A stretch of DNA of 64,000 nt from Cellulophaga sp. BC115SP. GTDB taxonomy: Bacteria; Bacteroidota; Bacteroidia; Cytophagales; Spirosomataceae. The notes under the pieces are model-generated. The model was not told the DNA's origin and did not search any database. It saw only the letters and a list, made by a program, of their open reading frames with translations. The stretch is from the NCBI RefSeq assembly GCF_009905545.1, contig NZ_JAAALB010000020.1, positions 1-64,000 of the forward strand, read 5' to 3'. Positions 27,480 to 37,028 of the stretch are shown here, in pieces (the stretch's first letter is position 1; each line of letters opens with the position of its first letter). The translations under genes and the position numbers were made by a program.

Positions 27480-30400
27480 ATGAAAAAAAAGTTTCCATCG
27501 TATCAAACTTTACGAAAAATTATGAGAATTAGTTTGTTGCAAATCGCTCTTTCCGTCCTGTGCGTGAGCATGTCATTGGCACATAGGAGTAATGCTCAAG
27601 ATTTGCTAAACAAAAAAGTGACGCTTCATCTCAACAGAAATGAGGTAGTCGATGTGTTGGAGAAAATCGAAAAACAAACTCAAGTAAATTTTATTTATAG
27701 TCCCGAAATTATCGATGCTAAAAGAAGTGTTTCAATCAACGCTGACGAAAAAGCTTTGGGTGATTTATTGACTGAATTGTTTCGTCCTTTAGATATTAGT
27801 TTTGAGGTGGCGGGCAAACAAATTTTATTGAAAAGAAGAAAAAACGCCTTGCCAACAAAAGAAATTCTACCAAACCTAAGTTGGCAAATGCCCGATATCG
27901 TAGTGACAGGTTCCATAAAAGATGAAAATGGGGAAGCATTGGTAGGGGTGACTGTTCAAATCAAAGGTACTACGAAAGGTACTACGACAGGTCCTGATGG
28001 AACTTTTAAACTTTCAGTTCCAAACGAGCAAACTACCTTGGTATTTTCGTCGGTAGGTTATCAAAAGATGGAAATCCTTGTAGGAAAACAAACTGCCTTG
28101 AATGTTGTGCTAAAAGCGGATGTAGGTAACCTCGATGAAGTTGTGGTTGTTGGTTATGGTTCACAAAAGAAAAGTGCTATTTCGGGTGCTGTTTCGGATA
28201 TTAGTCAAAAAGCAATTGCCAGTAACCCTTCTCCCAATTTAAGTAACTCATTGGTTGGTCAGGCTACAGGTATTATTGCTACGCAACGTTCGGGTGAGCC
28301 AGGAAAGGATGCTTCAAATATCTTGATTAGAGGTATTGGTACAACTGGAGACGCGTCACCAATTTTTGTTATTGACGGTATTGTTCGTTCTTCGAGTGAT
28401 TTTGCACAGTTGAACTCAAGTGAAATCCAATCATTTTCAGTGTTGAAAGATGCTGCAAGTGCGGCTGTATTCGGGATTCGTGCAGGTAACGGGGTTATTT
28501 TGGTTACTACCAAAAGAGGTGCTGAAGGCAAAATGCAGATTGACTTTAACGCCAATGTGGGTGTACAAGAGCGCACTCGTAATCCTGAGTTTTTGAACTC
28601 TTACGAATATGCTACTTTATACAATGAAGCTTTGGCTAACGATGGAAAGCCTGCGCTTTATTCGGCTGCTGACTTAGAAAAATATCGTACCCATTCTAGT
28701 CCAGACACACACCCAGACTCGGATTGGTTTTCTGTATTGAAAAAATCAGCGATGGTACGTAACTATTCTATTTCGGCTACGGGCGGTACAGACAAAATTC
28801 GCTATGCTACTTCATTGGGATATTTGAAGCAAGACGGTATTATTCCATCAAATGATTTCAATAGATATAACTTCCGTTCAAATATTGATGCAAACGTAAC
28901 AAGTACAACTAAACTTTCATTTGACCTTTCGGGACGTGATGAAAAAACTAACAACGTTGCTTCCGAGGAAGTGTTTAGATGGATGTCAGGTATTCCACCT
29001 AATAGAACACCTATTACTTGGTCGAATGGTACTTATTCAAATGGTCCATCTTATTTGACTTTACCAGAAAATGGTTATAGAAAAAGAAATATTCAAGCAT
29101 TTCGTGGACGAATGGAGTTGGAGCAACAATTACCATTTTTGAGCGGATTGTCTATTAAAGGAATTGCGTCCTATGATAAAACTATTACTGCTAACAAAAA
29201 CTGGACGTTTACCAAAATTCCATTTTTCAATAGACTCGCGGATGGCTCGTTTGTAGAAGCGCCAAAAGGACCAACGTCATTAAATCAGAATAGCTATGAT
29301 GAACAATCGGTTACTTTGGAGACGCACTTGAACTATAAGAAAACGGTAGGGAAAAGCAATTTTACAGGTTTGCTATTGTACACACAAACCAAACAACTTT
29401 GGAACTACATGAGTGTTTCTCGTGAAGGATACACGTTGGCAATCGACGAAATCAACTTTGGTGCTGCTGCAAACCGTAACAACAGTGGTTATTCAGGAAG
29501 TAGCGGTCGCCAAGGGATTGTGGGTCGTTTCAACTGGGCTTATGCAGATAAGTACTTTTTCGAAACAAGCTTTAGAGCAGATGGTTCAGAGCAATTTGCA
29601 GATGGAAAGCGCTGGGGCTTCTTCCCATCGGTATCGGCAGGTTATGTGATTTCACAAGAGTCATTCATGAAAAACTCTTCGGTAATTGATTTCTTAAAAC
29701 TTCGTGCTTCTTATGGTATTTTGGGCAATGACCGTTTGGGTGGAGAAAGATTCCTGTACCTACAGTCGTACTTCGTAAATGGGTCTGCTGTTTTTGGAGA
29801 TGCCAATGTGCAACCAACGATTGTGGAAGGAAGACTTTCAAATCCGAATGTAACTTGGGAAACCGTTAAGAAACTGAACATTGGTTTTGATGCTACTTTA
29901 TTTAAAGGAAAATTGACAGCAGTAGTTGATTACTTTTCAGATAAAAGAAGTGATATCCTAGCTTCAAGAAATCTATCAGTCCCTAGTTTATTGGGTGTAT
30001 CGTTACCAGTAGAAAACTTGGCTAAAGTAAATAATAGCGGTGTTGAAGTCACTTTAGGACACAGAAATCGCCTTTCTAATGACCTTGGGTACTCGATTGG
30101 TGGGAACCTAACTTATGCTAGAAACGAAATTGTATTTATTGATGAGGCAGCTTCTGTTAATCCAAACATCAGAAGAACAGGCTTGCCACTGAATACCCAG
30201 TACGGTTACAGAGCCATTGGTATCTTCCAAACACAAGCAGAAGTGGATGCCGCAGCAAAACAAGTAGGCACAACAGCCCCAGGTGATATTCGTTACGAGG
30301 ATATTAACAAGGATGGTCAGATTAACGACCTTGATAGAGTTGCCATTGGAAAATCAAATACTCCAGAAATCATTTTTGGTATCAATGGAGGCTTTCAGTA

Positions 30401-30833
30401 CAAAAATTTTGATTTTTCTTTCTTATTCCAAGGAGCAACCAACGTGAACCAATACTATAGTGGTGAAGGTGCATGGCCATTCTTTGTAGGTTCGGGAGCC
30501 TTAAAAGCAAACTTAGATCGCTGGACCCCATCGAACCCTAACGCTAGCGAGCCTCGTGTATTGATTGACCCTACAAACATGAATCATGCGGAGTCTTCGT
30601 TCTGGATGAGAGATGCCTCATATATTCGTCTCAAAAATGTTGAATTAGCTTATAATGTTCCTTTAGAAAAACTAAAAATCGGCTTTATCAGAGGTATTCG
30701 TGTTTACATCAACGCCAATAACGTTGCCACTTGGTCAAAAATCAAAAACTATGACCCTGAAAATGCTAGTGGTAGAGGTTGGGATTATCCTCAGTTTAGA
30801 ATTTGGAACGCAGGTGTAAACTTTAAATTTTAA
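27480..30833 (+). CDS. SusC/RagA-family TonB-linked outer-membrane transporter with signalling domain
   Basis: This 1117-residue TonB-dependent transporter works with the SusD protein to import an oligosaccharide or similar nutrient. In order: signal peptide (to about SNAQ, residue 40), STN signalling domain (about 48-115), CarboxypepD_reg-like domain (about 133-210), DEVVVVGYG box before the plug (near 220), plug with IFVIDGIVRSSSDF and VLKDAASAAVFGIRAGNG, and a barrel ending WNAGVNFKF. The STN domain explains the dedicated sigma/FecR pair upstream. No glycan-degrading enzyme lies directly beside the pair; the GH115 gene 10 kb upstream is the nearest, so the substrate stays open. Confidence 0.93.
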   Translation: MKKKFPSYQTLRKIMRISLLQIALSVLCVSMSLAHRSNAQDLLNKKVTLHLNRNEVVDVLEKIEKQTQVNFIYSPEIIDAKRSVSINADEKALGDLLTELFRPLDISFEVAGKQILLKRRKNALPTKEILPNLSWQMPDIVVTGSIKDENGEALVGVTVQIKGTTKGTTTGPDGTFKLSVPNEQTTLVFSSVGYQKMEILVGKQTALNVVLKADVGNLDEVVVVGYGSQKKSAISGAVSDISQKAIASNPSPNLSNSLVGQATGIIATQRSGEPGKDASNILIRGIGTTGDASPIFVIDGIVRSSSDFAQLNSSEIQSFSVLKDAASAAVFGIRAGNGVILVTTKRGAEGKMQIDFNANVGVQERTRNPEFLNSYEYATLYNEALANDGKPALYSAADLEKYRTHSSPDTHPDSDWFSVLKKSAMVRNYSISATGGTDKIRYATSLGYLKQDGIIPSNDFNRYNFRSNIDANVTSTTKLSFDLSGRDEKTNNVASEEVFRWMSGIPPNRTPITWSNGTYSNGPSYLTLPENGYRKRNIQAFRGRMELEQQLPFLSGLSIKGIASYDKTITANKNWTFTKIPFFNRLADGSFVEAPKGPTSLNQNSYDEQSVTLETHLNYKKTVGKSNFTGLLLYTQTKQLWNYMSVSREGYTLAIDEINFGAAANRNNSGYSGSSGRQGIVGRFNWAYADKYFFETSFRADGSEQFADGKRWGFFPSVSAGYVISQESFMKNSSVIDFLKLRASYGILGNDRLGGERFLYLQSYFVNGSAVFGDANVQPTIVEGRLSNPNVTWETVKKLNIGFDATLFKGKLTAVVDYFSDKRSDILASRNLSVPSLLGVSLPVENLAKVNNSGVEVTLGHRNRLSNDLGYSIGGNLTYARNEIVFIDEAASVNPNIRRTGLPLNTQYGYRAIGIFQTQAEVDAAAKQVGTTAPGDIRYEDINKDGQINDLDRVAIGKSNTPEIIFGINGGFQYKNFDFSFLFQGATNVNQYYSGEGAWPFFVGSGALKANLDRWTPSNPNASEPRVLIDPTNMNHAESSFWMRDASYIRLKNVELAYNVPLEKLKIGFIRGIRVYINANNVATWSKIKNYDPENASGRGWDYPQFRIWNAGVNFKF

Positions 30834-30844
30834 CAAATATTAAG

Positions 30845-32482
30845 ATGAAGAAAATACTATATAAAATTTTACAACTTGTTTGTACGCTAACAAGTATTAC
30901 GTTGATTGCTAGTTGTGAATCTGATATTTTGAACCAAGTGCCTAAAGACTCATTGACTGGCGAAACGGTTTGGACAGATCCACAAGGGGCAGTTCAGTTT
31001 GTCAATGCCATCTATGGACAAATGCCTTCTGGTTTTGACCGTAATTATCAAGGCTGGGCCAAAGGACTTTATTTATTGGATGGTGTAACTGATGATGGCG
31101 ACGTAGGTATGCCTTGGACGCACTCCAATGAATTACAAACTGGTAACTTTTTGCCTTCTGGTGTACCTTGGGGCGAAACTTGGGGCGATTACTACAGCTT
31201 GGTTCGTAAAGCCAATATGGCGCTCGAAAACTTGGGTAGCCTAAAAGACGAAGCATTGCGTAATCGCTTGATGGGCGAAGCATATTTCTTGCGTGGGTTT
31301 ATTTATCATGAATTATTAAGACTATATGGAATGCCTTCTACAGGAAGCGAACCTACAGGCGTTCCGTTGATTAATAAAAGTTTGACATTGAGTGATAACT
31401 TCCAGATTCCTCGTGCTAAATATGATGAGGTGGTAGATTTTATTATTGCTGATTTGGATAAAGCAGCCTCTCTATTACCCAAAAAAGGGGCTATCGAAGC
31501 AGGTAGAGCTACCTCAGGAGCTGCCAATGCCCTTAAAAGTCGTGTGTTATTGTATGCTAGTCGTTGGCAGGCGTCGGCGGATGCTGCCAATAAAGTAATC
31601 AATACGGATTATACCTTGTTTAATGATTATAGAACCTTGTTTTTAACCAAAAACAATAGCGAGATTATTTTTGCTAAAAAATTCCAAGCGCCTGATAAAG
31701 TGCATTTTGGGGTAAACAATGGCTTCGATGTAGTGAACTCTCCGCCATCCATTAGAGGTGGTAGTGATGCTGGCTGGGGTGGTAACGTGCCAACGCAAAA
31801 CTTTGTTGACTCTTATGACATGATAGATGGTAAATCTCAAGCCACATCGCCATTGTACAAGGCGTCTGAACCATGGACAAACCTTGACCCTCGTTTTGAG
31901 GCAACAGTTGTACACAATGGTTCTACGTTCCGTGGACGCGTAATTGAATTATTTGCAGGTGGTGCCGATGTAACAGGTAGAGCTGAAGATACCAAAACGG
32001 GCTATATCTTACGCAAGTTCCACGAAGAGCAATATGTGCTTTATACAAAAAGTAGCGACCAAGATTGGATTTTTATCCGTTATGCAGAAGTTTTATTAAA
32101 CTATGCTGAAGCTAAAAATGAGGCTTCTGGTCCAGATGCGACAGTATATAGCGCTATCAACGCTATCAGAAAAAGAGCAGGTATGCCAGACCTAGAGGCA
32201 GGACTTTCAAAAGACCAAATGCGTGCTAAAATCCGCAACGAACGTAGAATTGAATTGGCTTTTGAAGAACACCGTTTCTTTGATATTCGTAGATGGAAAA
32301 TTGCTGAAAGCTTATTGAATGGTCCGTTGTATGGTGTTAAAATGACAAAATCTGGCAATACGATTACCTATACTCGCTATGCGTTCGAGAATAGAGGATT
32401 CCCTTCAAAGCTTTATGTATTGCCAATTCCACAAAGTGAAGTAGATAAAAACCCAGCAGCGAAGCAAATTGCAGGCTGGTAA
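30845..32482 (+). CDS. SusD/RagB-family nutrient-binding surface lipoprotein
   Basis: This 545-residue surface lipoprotein has a signal ending in the lipobox LIASC (cysteine near residue 24), an N-terminal SusD-like region (NQVPKDSLTGETVWTDPQGA) and the C-terminal RagB/SusD domain with the conserved NERRIELAFEEHRFFDIRRW. It caps the SusC barrel and binds the substrate. It starts 11 nt after SusC. Degenerate heptamer repeats begin directly after its stop, and a strong terminator follows at 32710. Confidence 0.93.
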   Translation: MKKILYKILQLVCTLTSITLIASCESDILNQVPKDSLTGETVWTDPQGAVQFVNAIYGQMPSGFDRNYQGWAKGLYLLDGVTDDGDVGMPWTHSNELQTGNFLPSGVPWGETWGDYYSLVRKANMALENLGSLKDEALRNRLMGEAYFLRGFIYHELLRLYGMPSTGSEPTGVPLINKSLTLSDNFQIPRAKYDEVVDFIIADLDKAASLLPKKGAIEAGRATSGAANALKSRVLLYASRWQASADAANKVINTDYTLFNDYRTLFLTKNNSEIIFAKKFQAPDKVHFGVNNGFDVVNSPPSIRGGSDAGWGGNVPTQNFVDSYDMIDGKSQATSPLYKASEPWTNLDPRFEATVVHNGSTFRGRVIELFAGGADVTGRAEDTKTGYILRKFHEEQYVLYTKSSDQDWIFIRYAEVLLNYAEAKNEASGPDATVYSAINAIRKRAGMPDLEAGLSKDQMRAKIRNERRIELAFEEHRFFDIRRWKIAESLLNGPLYGVKMTKSGNTITYTRYAFENRGFPSKLYVLPIPQSEVDKNPAAKQIAGW

Positions 32483-32524
32483 TTGAGTTTGAGTGTTGAA
32501 TTGTGAGTGGTGAATGGTGAATGA
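32483..32524. repeat. Six phased heptamers directly after the SusD stop codon
   Basis: Immediately after TAA the sequence reads TTGAGTT, TGAGTGT, TGAATTG, TGAGTGG, TGAATGG, TGAATGA in strict 7-bp phase. The 323-bp gap 32483-32805 also holds a second heptamer block at 32633-32667 and a terminator at 32710-32739, and no gene. Confidence 0.7.
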
Positions 32525-32632
32525 AAAATTTGGGTACTAATACCTTATCTCACTAATTTATTAAACTTAATTCTGCACAATTACTCAAGTATATATCTTA
32601 TTTGCTATAAGCATAAGGCTGTTGGCTGTGCT

Positions 32633-32667
32633 TGCCTAATGCCTACAGCTTATAGCTTACAGCCTGA
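32633..32667. repeat. Second block of phased heptamers (TGCCTAA / AGCTTAT type)
   Basis: Five consecutive 7-mers read TGCCTAA, TGCCTAC, AGCTTAT, AGCTTAC, AGCCTGA. Each keeps the same phase with one to three changes from its neighbour. The words differ from the block at 32483 but the period is identical. Confidence 0.65.
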
Positions 32668-32709
32668 AGAATAACAATTGTTAAGATTAGGAAAATCATT
32701 GGAATTCAG

Positions 32710-32744
32710 TTTATCGGGCGAAGCTTTTCGCCCGATAAATTTTT
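32710..32744 (+). terminator. Rho-independent terminator of the SusC/SusD operon
   Basis: TTTATCGGGCGAA (32710-32722) and TTCGCCCGATAAA (32727-32739) form a perfect 13-bp stem over a GCTT loop, followed by a T-rich tract. It lies 228 nt after the SusD stop and 62 nt before the next gene. Confidence 0.85.
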
Positions 32745-32805
32745 TAAATTAAGTTTTATATTAGTTTTCAATACAAAAGTTGTTTCATCCTCACTATTAC
32801 ATTCA

Positions 32806-35800
32806 ATGTACAAATATCTCTCCATCTGCTTGTTACCACTTCTAATAGCATGTTCTTCCAACAAAAAGGAAACTTTGTTCAAGGCGGTCGATGCCAAAGA
32901 CTCAGGAGTTTCTTTTGTCAATGAGGTAGTAGAAGATGCCCAAAATAATGTACTCGAATACCAATATTTTTACAACGGTGGTGGGGTAGCCATAGGCGAT
33001 GTCAATGGCGATGGTTTGGCGGATATTTATTTTACAGGGAATATGGTTGAAAACAAGCTATATCTCAATAAGGGCAAATCCGAAAATGCTTCTTTTCATT
33101 TTGAAGATATTACCCAAAAGGCAGGTGTAAAGGGTCGCAAGCGCTGGAAAACGGGTGTGTCTATGGCGGATGTAAACGCCGATGGCAAACTAGATATTTA
33201 TGTATGTTATTCAGGAACAGGAACTGACGAAGATCGCCGTAATGACTTGTATATCAATCAAGGAAACCAAAATGGGATCCCGGTTTTTAAAGAATCTGCT
33301 AAAGAATATGGCCTCGATGCACCAGGAACTTACACTACCCAAGTCGCTTTTTTTGATATGGACAACGATGGCGATTTGGATATGTTTATGGTCAATCACG
33401 CCGATATGTTTTTTAATTCAGTTTTCAATACCCAAAAACTGCGTAATACTCGTCACAACAAATTCGGGAATCGCCTTTACCGTAATGATAATGGGCGTTT
33501 CAACGATATAAGCAAAGATTCTGGCATTGATGGAAGTGGATTAAACTTTGGTTTGAGCGTAGCTATGGGCGATGTCAACAACGATGGTTGGTGTGATTTG
33601 TATGTGACCAACGATTATGATGAGCAAGACTTTTTGTATATCAACCAAAAAAATGGTCATTTTAATGAAGTTACCGAAGAAAGCTTTGGACATTTATCGA
33701 AGTTTTCGATGGGCTCGAATATCGTAGATTTAAACAATGACCTCCGTAGCGATTTAATTACGCTAGATATGTTGCCAGAATCCAATGAGCGACAAAAATT
33801 ATTGAAAGGACCCGACGAATATGACAGGTACCAGTTGTTGCTTGAAAGTGGCTTTTATCATCAAAATATGAGAAATATGCTGCATATCAATCAAGGAAAT
33901 ACAGCAAATGGCATTCCAGTATTTAGTGAAGTGGGTCAATTGGCTGGAGTTTCAAATACCGATTGGAGTTGGTGTCCTTTGGCAGGCGACTTTAACAATG
34001 ATGGTCGTAAGGATTTGTATATTACGAATGGTTATTTAAAAGATTTTACGAATCTCGACTTTTTGAAATTTACTTATGAAGAAGAAAATCAAAAAGCACA
34101 AGCTACTGGTCAAAAACTGAATACTTGGCAATTGATTCAGCAAATGTCTCAAACGCTAGTGAGTAATTATGGATTTTCGAACCAAGGAGATGGACAGGAT
34201 ATATCTTTCAAAAATGTCACAGAGGAATGGGGTTTATCAAACCCCTCCATTAGTACGGGGGCGGCTTATGCAGATTTGGATAATGACGGCGATTTGGATT
34301 TGGTTATTAATAACTCTAATCAACCTGCCTTAGTATATGAAAATCGTGAACAACAACAGGCGTCAAATCATTTTGTGAGAATACAACTTTCACAAAATCA
34401 GAAGAATACGTATGGCATTGGAGCTAAGATTGTTTTACATACAGCTTCAGGAGTGCAAACTCAAACACTATTTCCTGCTCAAGGTTTTCAGAGTTGTGCC
34501 GAACCTATCGTTCATTTTGGTTTAGGAAAAGACTCATTGATTACTGCACTCGAAGTGTATTGGACTGATGGAAAAGTAACTAAAATGTCTTCGGTAAAGG
34601 CTAATCAGCTTTTAAAAATAAATAACAACCAAGCTGTTGAGAGCATTTTTTCTCTGCCTGAAACCCCAGCAATGTTTGTCGATTTCACTGACAAATCTGG
34701 GTTGAATTACACTCATCAGAATATCCCACAAGTTGATTTCAAACAGCAAATTTTACTGCCCTACCAGCTCTCAAAACTAGGACCTTTCCTAGCTAGTGGC
34801 GATGTGAATGGTGACGGACTTGAGGATGTAATCGTGGGAGGCAATTATTTAAAACCTGCGGTTTTGTATGTTCAACAACCGAATCAAACTTTTAAGGCTT
34901 CAAATGCGCAACCTTGGAATTCGCTCGGCTTATATACCGATATGGGTTTATGTCTGTTTGATGCCGATGGCGACAAAGATTTGGATTTATTTATTGCACG
35001 AGGAAACACCAACCAACCTTCGCACGCTTCGGATTATCAGGATGTGATTTTTACCAATGATGGTAAGGGTAATTTTAGTCCTGCTCCAAATGCACTGCCT
35101 GATTTAACAAGTAATGGAAGTTGTGTTGCAGCAGCAGACTATGATAAAGACGGGGATTTAGATTTATTTGTGGGTGGTCGCTCCATGCCAGGAAGTTATC
35201 CAGAGGCTGATTTTTCGTATTTACTCAAAAATCAAAGTGCCAATGGTCAGATAAAATTTGTTTATGCCTCCGAGCAAAAGGAAATGTCGTTGCGCCAGCC
35301 TGGACTTGTAAATACCGCAGTTTGGAGTGATATTAATAAAGACGGTTGGCTTGATTTGATAGTCGCTGGTGAGTTTATGGCTATTACCGTTTTCGAAAAC
35401 CATAATGGACAATTGCAGAATGCTACAGCACAATATGGACTAGAAAACTCTCAAGGTATGTGGCAAAAAATCGTGCTTGATGATATTGATAATGATGGAG
35501 ATATAGATATTCTGGCAGGAAATTTAGGACTCAATACCCAGTTCAGGGCTTCTCAAAAAGAGCCTATGACCTTAACTTATGGGGATTTTGACCAAAACGG
35601 AACGATTGAGCCTGTTATCAACTATTTTATTCAAGGTAAAAGCTATCCTTTAGCTACCTTGGATGAATTTTCGTACCAAATGCCAAGCATTAAAAAGAAA
35701 TTCTTGAAGTATAAAGATTATTCGCAGGCAACGCTCAAAGAAATACTGTCTGACGAACAACGAAAAAATAGCAAAGAGCTTCTGGTACAAGAGTTAAGAA

Positions 35801-36153
35801 CAACGCTATTTATCAATAATCAAGGAAAATTTACAGCGAATAGCCTGCCTATTGCAGCTCAAAACTCTTGGATATCAGGTATTATAGTTCAAGATTTTAA
35901 TAAAGATGGAAAGAAAGATTTGCTTCTGGCAGGAAACTTTTACCCTTGGAAAATTCAACTAGGAAAGAGCGATGCCAATAAAGGGCTAGTTTTAGTAGGA
36001 AATGGAAAAGGGTCTTTTGTCGCTTTACCCAATAGTCAAGCAAAATTATTATTAGAAGGAGATATTCGTGGGATTTATCCGATTAAATTGGGTGCTTCTT
36101 CCGCATTTTTGATGCCTAGAAATGCAGATAAATTAAGTGTTTTAAAGTATTGA
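32806..36153 (+). CDS. FG-GAP/VCBS repeat lipoprotein with ASPIC/UnbV domain
   Basis: This 1115-residue exported lipoprotein has the signal MYKYLSICLLPLLIAC with Cys16 followed by SSNKK. The bulk is a beta-propeller of FG-GAP/VCBS repeats, each with a calcium-loop-like Asp/Asn motif (GDVNGDGLADIYF, ADVNADGKLDIYV, FDMDNDGDLDMFM, GDVNNDGWCDLYV, ADLDNDGDLDLVI and more). In the middle is an ASPIC/UnbV domain (about 520-600; NTYGIGAKIVLHTASG, LEVYWTDGK). A second propeller follows. Such proteins commonly follow SusC/SusD pairs and are thought to bind substrate at the surface. A terminator separates it from SusD, so it probably has its own promoter. Confidence 0.88.
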   Translation: MYKYLSICLLPLLIACSSNKKETLFKAVDAKDSGVSFVNEVVEDAQNNVLEYQYFYNGGGVAIGDVNGDGLADIYFTGNMVENKLYLNKGKSENASFHFEDITQKAGVKGRKRWKTGVSMADVNADGKLDIYVCYSGTGTDEDRRNDLYINQGNQNGIPVFKESAKEYGLDAPGTYTTQVAFFDMDNDGDLDMFMVNHADMFFNSVFNTQKLRNTRHNKFGNRLYRNDNGRFNDISKDSGIDGSGLNFGLSVAMGDVNNDGWCDLYVTNDYDEQDFLYINQKNGHFNEVTEESFGHLSKFSMGSNIVDLNNDLRSDLITLDMLPESNERQKLLKGPDEYDRYQLLLESGFYHQNMRNMLHINQGNTANGIPVFSEVGQLAGVSNTDWSWCPLAGDFNNDGRKDLYITNGYLKDFTNLDFLKFTYEEENQKAQATGQKLNTWQLIQQMSQTLVSNYGFSNQGDGQDISFKNVTEEWGLSNPSISTGAAYADLDNDGDLDLVINNSNQPALVYENREQQQASNHFVRIQLSQNQKNTYGIGAKIVLHTASGVQTQTLFPAQGFQSCAEPIVHFGLGKDSLITALEVYWTDGKVTKMSSVKANQLLKINNNQAVESIFSLPETPAMFVDFTDKSGLNYTHQNIPQVDFKQQILLPYQLSKLGPFLASGDVNGDGLEDVIVGGNYLKPAVLYVQQPNQTFKASNAQPWNSLGLYTDMGLCLFDADGDKDLDLFIARGNTNQPSHASDYQDVIFTNDGKGNFSPAPNALPDLTSNGSCVAAADYDKDGDLDLFVGGRSMPGSYPEADFSYLLKNQSANGQIKFVYASEQKEMSLRQPGLVNTAVWSDINKDGWLDLIVAGEFMAITVFENHNGQLQNATAQYGLENSQGMWQKIVLDDIDNDGDIDILAGNLGLNTQFRASQKEPMTLTYGDFDQNGTIEPVINYFIQGKSYPLATLDEFSYQMPSIKKKFLKYKDYSQATLKEILSDEQRKNSKELLVQELRTTLFINNQGKFTANSLPIAAQNSWISGIIVQDFNKDGKKDLLLAGNFYPWKIQLGKSDANKGLVLVGNGKGSFVALPNSQAKLLLEGDIRGIYPIKLGASSAFLMPRNADKLSVLKY

Positions 36154-36168
36154 TCAATTGATTATTAG

Positions 36169-36211
36169 CGCTTTCCTGCTTTTTGTAGCCCCTACAAAAA
36201 GCAGGAAAGCG
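36169..36211. terminator. 20-bp perfect stem-loop between convergent genes
   Basis: Positions 36169-36188 and 36192-36211 are perfect reverse complements around a CCC loop (core CTTTCCTGC, with the A/T part at the tip). It sits 15 nt after the UnbV-lipoprotein stop and 60 nt after the fur stop on the other strand, so it can serve both transcripts. Confidence 0.75.
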
Positions 36212-36271
36212 GATTTATGTTGACCGTGTTTTGAGAAAATTATTGGAAAATGATATTATCAGAAAGCACTT

Positions 36272-36754
36272 TTATAGCTCTATAGCAGGGTACGAATTCC
36301 TGCACTCTTCTCGATTGCACTCCCCATATAACGTAAGCGAATGTCCTGTGACAGTTGCGCCAAAATGCTCTTCGACAGTGGTTTGGATATGGTGAATACG
36401 TGGATCACAAAATTCAAAAATTTGATTACACCTAATGCAAATCAAATGACAATGTTGTTTTCGACCCAAAGCTCTTTCGTAACGTGCCGCCTGTCCTTTA
36501 CCAAATTGGTGTTTTAGTACTAATCCAACTTCTTCAAAAAATACCAAGTTGTTATAAACAGTTGCCATACTCACTTGAAAATTGTTTTGAATGAGATGTA
36601 AATAAAATTCTTCTGCCATAAAATGGTCATGGAATTTGTATAACTCTTCCAATAACTTATATCGCTCGGTTGATTTCCGAAAATTTCTTCTTATAACTTC
36701 TGTATCTAGATGCCTTTTTGCTTTTATAAATTCCTCTCTAGTCGTCGAATCCAT
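36272..36754 (-). CDS. Fur-family transcriptional regulator
   Basis: This 160-residue metal- or peroxide-responsive repressor has an N-terminal winged helix with the recognition pattern VSMATVYNNLVFFEEVGLV (about 61-79), a dimerisation domain with QHCHLICIRCNQIFEF, and a C-terminal ECNREEC. Cys106/Cys109 and Cys146/Cys151 are candidate structural-zinc ligands. The ATG at 36754 is used; the frame opens 66 nt earlier with a hydrophobic stretch unlike Fur. It is divergent from a thioredoxin-reductase-like gene, with a perfect TTGCAA palindrome between them. That pairing hints at a redox role, while the same palindrome at the TonB receptor hints at iron. Whether it is Fur, PerR or Zur cannot be decided here. 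Confidence 0.9.
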   Translation of the reverse strand: MDSTTREEFIKAKRHLDTEVIRRNFRKSTERYKLLEELYKFHDHFMAEEFYLHLIQNNFQVSMATVYNNLVFFEEVGLVLKHQFGKGQAARYERALGRKQHCHLICIRCNQIFEFCDPRIHHIQTTVEEHFGATVTGHSLTLYGECNREECRNSYPAIEL

Positions 36755-36986
36755 CTTGTTTTTAGTCAACAAAGTGTAAATGGTATCAAAAAATACTAGA
36801 GCTATTAGAGATATACCCATAGCTCTAGATTTCTGAATTCACCGATTAATTATACTCTCAGAAAAATACCTCTCTGCGTATTATCCGAGAGCCTATCCTG
36901 TAATGTTCATGAGTAATTACAGAGCAAATATAATTTCTTATTTTTAATTAATCTAAATAAAATTTACAAAAATGTGAATTTTATTT

Positions 36987-37005
36987 ATTGCAACAATGTT
37001 GCAAT
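36987..37005. promoter_or_regulatory. Perfect 19-bp palindrome, putative Fur-family operator
   Basis: ATTGCAACAATGTTGCAAT is a 9+1+9 perfect palindrome. It ends 23 bp before the flavoprotein start codon, where bound protein would block transcription, and is 233 bp from the fur start. It differs by one base in its 17-bp core from the site before the TonB receptor at 13507-13523. Confidence 0.65.
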
Positions 37006-37028
37006 TTTAGAACTAACAATAAACAAAT

